28,759 bases of DNA from SIAJ01 sp036266155 (GTDB taxonomy: Bacteria; Planctomycetota; Planctomycetia; Gemmatales; Gemmataceae), in NCBI GenBank assembly GCA_036266155.1, contig DATANR010000314.1, forward strand, positions 1 to 28,759, in the 5' to 3' direction. Positions 22,288-28,759 of this stretch are shown here, in pieces. How positions within the stretch are numbered: the stretch's first letter is position 1; each line of letters opens with the position of its first letter. A program made the position numbers and the translations under genes. The notes under the pieces were generated by a model. The model made no database searches, had not been told where the DNA came from, and saw nothing but the letters and a program-made list of their open reading frames with translations.

Positions 22288-23628
22288 TCACGTTCCGTGT
22301 TCCCAACCGCTCAGGTAGGCCGACTGGTCCTTGGTCAGCGTGTCGATGGTGACGCCCATCGACGCCAGCTTCTCGCGCGACACGTAGTGCTCGACTTCGA
22401 TCGGCACCTCATGCACTTTCGCGGAAAGCTTGCCCTTGTTTTTCACGCAGAATTCGGTGGCGAGCGCCTGCGTGGCGAAGCTCATGTCCATGACGCTCGG
22501 CGGATGTCCCTCGGCTGCGGCGAGGTTGACCAGCCGGCCGGAGCCGATCACGTAAATGCGCTTGCCATTGTGGAGTCGGTACTCGTCGACTTCGCGGCGG
22601 ACGTCGCCAATCTTCTGTTTGGTCAGCTTGTCCAGAGCCGGCAGGTCCAATTCGACATCGAAGTGGCCGCTGTTGCAAACCATCGCGCCGTCTTTCATCG
22701 CATCAAAGTGCTCGCTGCGAATGATGTGCTTGTTGCCGGTCACCGTGATGAAGATGTCGCCGATCTTGGCGGCATCGGCCATCGGCATCACGGAGAAGCC
22801 GTCCATCGCAGCTTCGAGAGCCTTGATCGGATCAATTTCGGTCACGATGACGTTGGCACCGAGTCCTCGGGCCCGCAGCGATACGCCTTTGCCACACCAG
22901 CCGTAGCCGCTGACCACGATCTTGCGGCCGGCGATCAGCGTGTTGGTGGCGCGAATGATGCCGTCGATCGTCGACTGGCCGGTCCCGTAGCGGTTGTCGA
23001 ACATGTGCTTGGTAGCCGCATCGTTGACGGCAATGACCGGGAATTTGAGGACTCCGTCCTTCTCCATCGCCCGGAGGCGAATGACACCCGTCGTCGTCTC
23101 TTCCATGCTGCCGATGACCGAGTCGAACCGCGTCTTGCGCTGCTCGGCCGTCATCTTCTTCGCCCAGTCGATGACCGGCTGCTGGCTCTTGCCCAATTGA
23201 TCCAGACGATCGAGCGCAATGAACAACATGGCCGAAACAAGGTCGGCCCCATCGTCCATGGTGACGTGCGGGTTGAACTCGAGGGCGGCCGTCACGTGCT
23301 TGTAGTAGGTGATCGGGTCTTCGCCGTGGATCGCTTGGACGGCGGTTCCGTAGTCGGCGACGAGGCTCGCGGCCACATCGTCCTGCGTGGACAACGGATT
23401 GGAAGCGATCAGCATCACCTCGGCGCCGCCGGCCTGAAGGGTGCGGGTCAGGTTGGCCGTCTCGGCGGTCACGTGCAGACAGCAGGCCATCCGGAGGCCC
23501 TTGAGGGGCTTCTCACGATTGAATCGGTCGCGGACACGGGCCAGGACGGGCATATCCTGGTCGGCCCACAAAAGGCGCTTCTTGCCGAGCGGAGCGAGTT
23601 CGGGCTTGGCAATGTCGGAGGCAGCCAT
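22288..23628 (-). CDS. ahcY: S-adenosylhomocysteine hydrolase
   Basis: AhcY splits S-adenosylhomocysteine into adenosine and homocysteine, removing the product inhibitor of SAM-dependent methylation. The 446-residue product shows MACCLHVTAETANL (substrate binding), DDGADL, NDAATKHMFDNRYGTGQS, the NAD-binding SGYGWCGKGVS, and GHFDVELD. It ends WEHGT rather than the KPDHYRY tail of many family members, as in shorter bacterial forms. A TATAAC (23712-23707, minus strand) about 80 bases upstream could be the -10. I looked for an S-adenosylhomocysteine riboswitch in the leader and saw no convincing match. Confidence 0.97.
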   Translation of the reverse strand: MAASDIAKPELAPLGKKRLLWADQDMPVLARVRDRFNREKPLKGLRMACCLHVTAETANLTRTLQAGGAEVMLIASNPLSTQDDVAASLVADYGTAVQAIHGEDPITYYKHVTAALEFNPHVTMDDGADLVSAMLFIALDRLDQLGKSQQPVIDWAKKMTAEQRKTRFDSVIGSMEETTTGVIRLRAMEKDGVLKFPVIAVNDAATKHMFDNRYGTGQSTIDGIIRATNTLIAGRKIVVSGYGWCGKGVSLRARGLGANVIVTEIDPIKALEAAMDGFSVMPMADAAKIGDIFITVTGNKHIIRSEHFDAMKDGAMVCNSGHFDVELDLPALDKLTKQKIGDVRREVDEYRLHNGKRIYVIGSGRLVNLAAAEGHPPSVMDMSFATQALATEFCVKNKGKLSAKVHEVPIEVEHYVSREKLASMGVTIDTLTKDQSAYLSGWEHGT

Positions 23629-23821
23629 CAGACGGACACCTGGGGTCTAGGGAAACGGAAACGCCCGCCGGCATTTGAAAGCACAGCGGGCAAAGGTCGA
23701 ATAAGCGTTATACGGAAGTGTTCGTCTGAATCTAGTTCGATCGGCCGTTGTGGACTCCAGTGATGGGTCTTACAATTTCACCCGGCGGCCTATCCTTCGC
23801 CGATTTTACCGCGGAACTCTC

Positions 23822-24892
23822 ATGCCGTCCCCTGTGATCCGCTGCCGCCAGTGTGGCTACCAGTTCGCACTCGATTCACATGACCTCGACGAGGGCCGGG
23901 CACCGTGCCGGCAATGCGGCGCGACGGTGCCCATTCGCGGCGTTCGACCGGGTTCGCGTTCAAGCAAACCCAGCGGCGGCAGCTATCTTTACGTCTGGGT
24001 CATCGCCGGCATCGTCCTCGCGGGACTTCTCGCGATCGGGTGCTGCGGTGGCTTGATCTTTTTCGCATTCAAATCTATGCAGCCAACCGAGTTTCCGGAT
24101 CAGACGCAGGATTACGCCGACGCCCGCAAGACGTTCAAGACCAAGCTCGTGAAGTCAGGACCAGCGCCACAGAACAATTGGGTTGCGGAAGCGCCGCCTC
24201 CCGGCGTCACCGAAGTCACCTATACATCCGGCGGGCTCAAGCTCAAAGCGTGGATCAACAAGCCGAAACCCGGTGAAGCGCCGATGCCCGCCGTGCTTTA
24301 TCTGCACAGCGGGTACGCCTTCGAGACATCGCATTGGGACCAATGCCAGCCGTTCCGCGATGCCGGGTTCGTCACCATGACGCCGTTGTTGCGCGGTGAG
24401 AATGGCCAACCAGGCGCGTTTTCGTTCTTCTACGACGAAGTCGACGATGCGGTCGCTGCGGCCGAAATGCTGGCGGCCACGCCCGGCGTTGATCCCAAAC
24501 ACGTGTTTGTCGCGGGTCACGGCACCGGCGGTACGCTGGCACTGCTCTGCGCCATGACATCGAAGCGGTTCAAAGGTTGCGCTTCGTTTTCGGGTTCGCC
24601 CGATCAAGTCACGTTTCTGCGCGGACAAAAGCACGTCGTGACCTTCGATCAAAACGATCCGAATGAATTCGCAATGCGGTCGCCCCTGGCGTATCCGAAG
24701 AGTTTCAAGTGTCCGGTCCGACTGTACATTGGGGACACGGACTTGCCCATTGCGATGAGCAGCCAAAAGCTTGCGGAAAAGGCGGGCGCTGTTGGCCTCA
24801 ACGTGCAAGCGAGCGAGGTTGAAGGCGACCTTGAATCCGATGTCGGTCCAGCGATGGCGGAAGCGATCATTTTCTTCAAGAATCTCCCGTAG
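23822..24892 (+). CDS. Zinc-ribbon, membrane-anchored alpha/beta-hydrolase-like protein with lost catalytic residues
   Basis: The 356-residue product starts with a zinc ribbon (C8, C11, C29, C32), has one TM helix (about 57-80), and then an alpha/beta-hydrolase fold related to prolyl oligopeptidase/dienelactone hydrolase: AVLYLHSGYAFE (oxyanion strand), PLLRGENGQPG, and VFVAGHGTGGTLALL. The nucleophile elbow normally reads GHSxGG; here residue 234 is Gly instead of Ser. The expected late His motif (GDH in relatives, by my recollection) reads GDL at 335-337. The Asp in YIGDTDLP is retained. It may therefore be a non-catalytic binding protein. The start at 23822 places the ribbon at the N-terminus; the frame is open to 23750. 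It is divergent from ahcY. Confidence 0.75.
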   Translation: MPSPVIRCRQCGYQFALDSHDLDEGRAPCRQCGATVPIRGVRPGSRSSKPSGGSYLYVWVIAGIVLAGLLAIGCCGGLIFFAFKSMQPTEFPDQTQDYADARKTFKTKLVKSGPAPQNNWVAEAPPPGVTEVTYTSGGLKLKAWINKPKPGEAPMPAVLYLHSGYAFETSHWDQCQPFRDAGFVTMTPLLRGENGQPGAFSFFYDEVDDAVAAAEMLAATPGVDPKHVFVAGHGTGGTLALLCAMTSKRFKGCASFSGSPDQVTFLRGQKHVVTFDQNDPNEFAMRSPLAYPKSFKCPVRLYIGDTDLPIAMSSQKLAEKAGAVGLNVQASEVEGDLESDVGPAMAEAIIFFKNLP

Positions 24893-25254
24893 TTGCCCTG
24901 CTCCGCAACACTGCCTTGGAAAACTGCGTTGCTAATTAGGCCACCATCGCAGGGCGCTGTCTTCCAAAATATCCAAGTCTGTCCACGTTTTGAGCCCTGG
25001 GAGTTGGCGATCTTCCTTTTTGAAAAAGTGCGTTTTCCGCGGGTTTTTGGGTAAGGTCGCCAAGATCGCCACGCTTTTGCCACACCCCCCCCCCCGCGAT
25101 TTCATTGCATTGCAGGCCACGGTCCCCGAACTAGTGCGACCATTTGCGGGTCGCCTTGACACGTTCTGCCGATCTTGCCTAAAGTACGCGGCCCGAGTCT
25201 CCGCCGCACGACGCGACGGGGGCCCGTTGGCGACCGTACGCAGGATGCCTTCCG
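24893..25254. other. Intergenic region with C11 tract and inverted repeats, no gene called
   Basis: This 362-base gap holds a run of 11 cytosines (25085-25095), an inverted pair TGGCGATCTT (25005-25014) and AAGATCGCCA (25062-25071), and T-rich blocks between them. Small frames on both strands look like shadows. The stretch from about 24950 to 25120 has the look of a dispersed non-coding repeat, but I see only this copy in the window. Confidence 0.5.
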
Positions 25255-27648
25255 ATGGCCACGGACCCGGCCCCGATTGCGTCGCCACCCCGGCGGCTGT
25301 GGCAGATTCCGACTTTCCTCGTTGGCGTGGCCGCGCTGGTGGCGATGTGGCACGCGGGGCATCGTTTTCGTCCGTCAACATCCGAACGATTCAATCGAGC
25401 CAGCGTGGCTCTCCGGTCATCCTTGGAACGCTGGCCTCCCGACGTCGATCAAGTACAAGCCGCCCTGCGCAAATTGCCGGAAGGCGAACCGCCGGCGGAT
25501 AAGGCAACGCTGGTTCACTATCTGGTCGGCAGTGCCTACGTGGCGCTCGCCGAGGCCGCCAGTTCGCCCACCGCGGCCGCGGAGTCATGGGAACTGGCAC
25601 GGACCCATCTCGAGGCTGTGTCAACCAAGGATCTGTTGCTCCCCGATCAGAAGAAAGCGCGCTATCGACTCGCGCGCGCCTGGTACAACACTCCCGGCTT
25701 CGACCGGCAGAAAACCGTCGAGGCTTTGAGTCAAAGTTTGTTGGGCGGCGACGATCCCTCCGAAGGCTACCGCATGCTCGCTCAGATCTTTCGCGACCCG
25801 CCCACCGCGAACGAAGCCAAGGAACGGGACAGCCTGAAGAATTTCCTGAAGCACGTGTCGACACGGGCCGACGCACGGGCGTTGAACGAAGCGCGCGTGC
25901 GCCTCGCGACGCTGCACGCGCGGCTCGGCGAAGGCGAGGAAGCGCGACGGGTTCTTGAACGCGTCGGCGCAGAAGCCCCTCCGGAGATTTTTGCGGCCGC
26001 CTTGTTGCAACGAGCGGTTTACTGCCAGTTGGAAAAAGATTGGTCGGCCGCCGCGAAGTTCTGGGAACAAGTTCGGGACATGAAAGGGGCGACGGACGAA
26101 CAACGCGCGGAGTGCCGCGTTCATTTGGCCGAAGCCTACATGAAGCTTGGCCGGCCCGGCGATGCGGAGGCCGTCGTCGAGAATGGCAAGATCGATGGCG
26201 CCGAGGGGCCGGCAATTCTGTTCCAGCGAGCGAGGCTGCGATTGAATGACCCGGCTGCTCCCAAGGACGCGGCAGTTCGCGATCTGGAAGCTGCCTTCGC
26301 TAGTTCGGACGTCGAGGCGATTCGAAAGGTAGTCCCCGTTGCCGAGGCGCGCAAGGTCTGCGACGAGGCGTATCAGAAGGCATTGAAGGCAGGCGATCAC
26401 AGCTTGGCGGTACGCGCGGCGACCGTTTATGCGAAGGTGGCCGATGCTGGGGCCGAACACCGACTCCTCGCTGATGCGCACGCCGCCTGGGCTTCCACCA
26501 TCAGGGGCGACGAAGCCCGCGAGCACTTCCGATTGGCCGCGGCATCGTGTGAAGCGAGCGGCAAAGTCGACGCGACGGCGACAGGCAAGGGCGACTGGTT
26601 ACGCAAGGCCGCGGGCTTCTATCTGAAGGCCGGCGACCGCGCAAAGGCACTCGCGATGCTCGGCGATCTGACGACGCGGCTGCCAGACTATCCGGAGGAT
26701 CGCGCTGGCCACGCCTGGACCGAGATGGGCGACATCTACCTGACGGCCGGGGACAAGGAGCAAGCTCGACTCGCCTTCCAGAACGCGGCCAGTCGTCCTG
26801 GCCCGCTGCAGGACCGAGCGCGCGTGCGCTTTGCGGCTCTGACGCCAGAGGCGGGAACGGCTTCAGCCATCCTCGAGCCGGTAGTAAGTCGCCCGCCGGA
26901 AGGCCGTGATGCGGCTGCTTATGAAGAGGCCGTGTTCTTGCTCGGTGAAATCAACCTGCTGCAATCCGACTGGCTCAAGGCCGGCGATCGACTGCAAGCG
27001 GCGCTGACGACATTTCCCGATTCACCACGTGCGGCACGCGCCCATCATCAGCTTGGCCAGGTCCTCCGTCACACCGCATACGATGCCGCTCGGCAAATCA
27101 AGGCGGATCGCATCGCGATTCAGGACATCAAGAAAGTGCAACAAGAACGCCGGCAACCGGCATTCAAAGTGGACGAACTGTTGCGTCTCGAGAATTCGAT
27201 CGAGCGTTCGCAAAAGACGTACGACAAGCAGATGCGTGCGGCCTACGACGAGTTCCGCAAGGCCGAGGAACTGTTTCCAACGACGGCGGATGCCGACCCC
27301 GATGCGGTTCGACGGGCCGGGTTCTGGGCGGCCGACTGCGCCTACTGGCTTGGCGAATTCACCGACGGCGCCGCTCGTTGCGAGAAACTGCGGACGCGCT
27401 ATCGCGATCACGTCGAGGAATTGGAGGCCGGCCGCGACCTGTATCGCATCTGCATTTTCGCGGCTGAGGCGGCTCGTGAAGCCAAGGAGACGGCGTCGAT
27501 CGCGAACTGGACCAAGCGCGCTGCCGAAGCACGCGAGCAGGTGAAGCAGGCCATTGCTCGTGTTCCCGCGGCCGAGTTCGACGAACGAACCGATGTGCGC
27601 AAGCGCACTTACTGGGACGGCTGGCTCGCCGAGACCGGGCCACGCTAA
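25255..27648 (+). CDS. Large TPR-repeat protein, membrane-anchored
   Basis: The 797-residue product has a hydrophobic N-terminal segment (about 15-33) that likely anchors it with the rest outside the cytoplasm, and then a long alpha-solenoid. TPR-like helical pairs are visible throughout, for example LARTHLEAV, AECRVHLAEAYMKLGRPGDAEAV (cut here), DWLRKAAGFYLKAGDRAKAL and MGDIYLTAGDKEQARLAFQNA. A late region with RRQPAFKVDELLRLENSIE is more coiled-coil-like. No catalytic domain is visible. Such proteins hold complexes together; the partner is unknown. No strong ribosome binding site precedes 25255, and the C11 tract lies about 160 bases upstream. Confidence 0.8.
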   Translation: MATDPAPIASPPRRLWQIPTFLVGVAALVAMWHAGHRFRPSTSERFNRASVALRSSLERWPPDVDQVQAALRKLPEGEPPADKATLVHYLVGSAYVALAEAASSPTAAAESWELARTHLEAVSTKDLLLPDQKKARYRLARAWYNTPGFDRQKTVEALSQSLLGGDDPSEGYRMLAQIFRDPPTANEAKERDSLKNFLKHVSTRADARALNEARVRLATLHARLGEGEEARRVLERVGAEAPPEIFAAALLQRAVYCQLEKDWSAAAKFWEQVRDMKGATDEQRAECRVHLAEAYMKLGRPGDAEAVVENGKIDGAEGPAILFQRARLRLNDPAAPKDAAVRDLEAAFASSDVEAIRKVVPVAEARKVCDEAYQKALKAGDHSLAVRAATVYAKVADAGAEHRLLADAHAAWASTIRGDEAREHFRLAAASCEASGKVDATATGKGDWLRKAAGFYLKAGDRAKALAMLGDLTTRLPDYPEDRAGHAWTEMGDIYLTAGDKEQARLAFQNAASRPGPLQDRARVRFAALTPEAGTASAILEPVVSRPPEGRDAAAYEEAVFLLGEINLLQSDWLKAGDRLQAALTTFPDSPRAARAHHQLGQVLRHTAYDAARQIKADRIAIQDIKKVQQERRQPAFKVDELLRLENSIERSQKTYDKQMRAAYDEFRKAEELFPTTADADPDAVRRAGFWAADCAYWLGEFTDGAARCEKLRTRYRDHVEELEAGRDLYRICIFAAEAAREAKETASIANWTKRAAEAREQVKQAIARVPAAEFDERTDVRKRTYWDGWLAETGPR

Positions 27649-27887
27649 CCAGCTCCTTATTCGTTGCAATTCGTTGCACTGACCTGCAGAATTCCTCTGC
27701 CGGCGCGCCCCACCCCTGTGCCAGACGAATTCTACTTTTCCAGAATCAACACTTTTTTCCAGACAAATCGCACTAAATACACGAAACGAACTGCTATTTA
27801 TTGGCCGAGCAAACAACGGCAAATAGATCGAATTCGCCGCGAAATGTAGAATGGTCCCGTTTCCCCTGTCTGACTGGAGTAATCACC

Positions 27888-28274
27888 GTGATCGCACGTC
27901 GCTTACTTCAATTGGCGCCGCTCCTCATTCTGATCCTCGGCGCAGTACAGGCTCGCTGCGGCGAGATTCACGAACTGATCGAGAAAGGTGATCTCGACAA
28001 AGTGAAGGCCCTGCTCACCAAAACTCCCGACTTGAAGCAAGCACGCGACAAGATGGAACTCACGCCGCTCCATACGGCGGTGCAAGCCAACAAATTGGAA
28101 ATTGTGAAGTATCTGCTCGGACTTGATGTGGAGGTGAACGCGGAGGCCTACAACCGATTCACCCCTCTTCATTTCGCCGAAAACCCGAAGATCATCAAAC
28201 TCCTCTTGCCCACGGCGCGAACCTCGAAGCCGAGTCCGCGGGTGGCACGCCTCTCAAAGAACGGTGGCAAATAG
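27888..28274 (+). pseudogene. Secreted ankyrin-repeat protein with internal frameshift
   Basis: A GTG start at 27888 is supported by TGGAGT eight bases upstream. The product has a signal-like hydrophobic N-terminus (to about residue 25), then ankyrin repeats: IHELIEKGDLDKVKALL, TPLHTAVQANKLEIVKYLL and FTPLHFAENPKIIKLLL. Directly after LLL (about 28208) the reading frame slips: a +1 frame gives the expected repeat AHGANLEAESAGGTPLKE, whereas the actual frame reads PTARTSKPSPR. The last residues SKNGGK and the stop look like an ordinary ankyrin C-terminus in the original frame. So two lesions (one lost base and an out-of-frame deletion) probably cancel, leaving about 15 wrong residues. It may still be expressed. 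Confidence 0.65.
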
Positions 28275-28310
28275 GTCGCGTCAGTCCGCCTGGCCGGGCA
28301 GAATGCGAGT

Positions 28311-28469
28311 ATGGATCAGGAACATCAAGATTATTCCGATTTCGATCCGCCGCCGCAGTGGTCAAGCGACGACCGCGCTTTGGTCATTCTCGGGATCATT
28401 CTCGTCGTCGTGGTCGGCGGGCCGCTAGCTTGTTTCTTCCTCTTGGCCTGGGCAGGCGCCGCGTGCTGA
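28311..28469 (+). CDS. Small single-pass membrane protein (52 residues), function unknown
   Basis: A short frame begins ATG at 28311 and ends TGA at 28467-28469. The product starts MDQEHQDYSDFDPPPQWSSD, an acidic soluble segment, and then has one hydrophobic helix (LVILGIILVVVVGGPLACFF, then LLAWAGAAC). A polar acidic head followed by a clean TM segment is typical of real small proteins rather than of random frames in high-GC DNA. It overlaps no confident gene. The ribosome binding site is weak (GCGAG just upstream). It sits 36 bases after the ankyrin stop and about 100 bases before the next gene. Confidence 0.55.
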   Translation: MDQEHQDYSDFDPPPQWSSDDRALVILGIILVVVVGGPLACFFLLAWAGAAC

Positions 28470-28573
28470 TGAGGGAGTATTGGGAGCGCGGCTTGCCCGC
28501 GACCACTCTACTGGTCAGAATGCGGGGACAGGTTTCCGTTGCAACCATCTGGCCCGGCGAGGAGTGATGACTC

Positions 28574-28759
28574 ATGTCTCTAATTCGTAGCGCGAGCCTC
28601 GTTCTGTGCGTCATCCTCAATGTGGTCATGTCCGATCAGCATATAGTCGCGGCGCCGGTCACGCCCGCGAAGCCGAATGAGACCGTACGGCAATTGCAAA
28701 AAGACCGAGTTCAGGCGTTGAAGGAGGCCCTGGTCGGGCAGTCCGAGCGGGTCAAAGTC
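28574..28759 (+). CDS. Secreted protein, N-terminal part only, helical
   Basis: An ATG at 28574 with GAGGAG nine bases upstream opens a frame that leaves the window (62 codons visible). The N-terminus is a signal peptide (SLIRSASLVLCVILNVVMSD, ending near VAAP), followed by a charged helical stretch (NETVRQLQKDRVQALKEAL) likely to be coiled coil. The pattern resembles planctomycete exported helical proteins related to TolC-like outer-membrane components, but the fragment is too short to name. Confidence 0.7.
   Translation, partial: MSLIRSASLVLCVILNVVMSDQHIVAAPVTPAKPNETVRQLQKDRVQALKEALVGQSERVKV

Noticed and set aside
23629..23749. Possible SAM/SAH riboswitch upstream of ahcY
   Set aside because: I looked for the SAH riboswitch core in the minus-strand leader and saw no matching conserved blocks; only a possible TATAAC -10 box.
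21628..23763. 711-codon open frame on the plus strand
   Set aside because: It lies antisense to ribE and ahcY, both of which have full family motifs; the translation is Arg/His/Val-rich low-information text typical of antisense frames in high-GC DNA.

Overview
The window is a GC-rich bacterial chromosome segment. It most likely comes from a planctomycete, probably near the Gemmataceae. The reasons are a DUF1549/LamG/DUF1553 secreted protein with a CxxCH haem motif, a divergent J-domain-like protein with a C-terminal anchor, Tyr/Pro/Gly-rich secreted proteins, a zinc-ribbon plus TM plus hydrolase-fold protein, a secreted WD40 propeller, and many intergenic palindromic repeats. Genus-level placement is inference. 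I see no phage, plasmid, CRISPR, tRNA or rRNA genes.

Layout. 1-2716 (minus): a GT39-type glycosyltransferase (cut by the window edge) preceded by an MsbA-like ABC exporter. 2797-3864 (plus): membrane-anchored J-like protein. 4200-5855 (plus): homodimeric-type glycyl-tRNA synthetase containing a compositionally foreign patch. 5900-7231 (minus): a small CxxC membrane protein and QueE. 7314-7947 (plus): promoter, structured leader and glycine-rich RRM protein, closed by a very long hairpin. 8061-9395 (plus): phosphoglucosamine/phosphomannomutase. 9536-10012 (minus): Spy/CpxP-like protein. 10240-11679 (plus): secreted beta-helix protein. 11727-11991: a MITE-like inverted-repeat element. 12012-13081 (minus): a translationally coupled aquaglyceroporin-arsenate reductase pair. 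13435-14439 (minus): two secreted Tyr/Pro-rich proteins. 14734-17427 (plus): DUF1549/DUF1553 protein. 17575-18534 (plus): deoxyhypusine-synthase-like protein framed by inverted copies of one dispersed repeat. 18656-19750 (plus): WD40 protein. 19811-23628 (minus): lipoprotein with a possible OB-fold, RsmA, riboflavin synthase and S-adenosylhomocysteine hydrolase. 23822-24892 (plus): degenerate alpha/beta hydrolase with zinc ribbon. 25255-27648 (plus): TPR protein. 27888-28759 (plus): a damaged ankyrin gene, a 52-residue membrane protein and the start of a secreted protein.

How genes work together. Housekeeping functions (GlyRS, QueE and RsmA for tRNA/rRNA; RibE; AhcY; the sugar-phosphate mutase) are interspersed with envelope and secreted proteins. 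The clearest functional module is arsenic detoxification: ArsC reduces arsenate to arsenite, and the linked channel, which has a cysteine-rich tail, would let arsenite leave. RibE and RsmA are abutted and probably translationally coupled. The exporter and GT39 gene look like an envelope glycolipid pair.

The unusual content is mostly between or inside genes: at least six kinds of dispersed palindrome, a roughly 250-nt hairpin-rich leader before the RRM gene, the low-GC patch in GlyRS, and a hydrolase that has lost its nucleophile. I do not see a clear new multi-gene defence or biosynthetic system.
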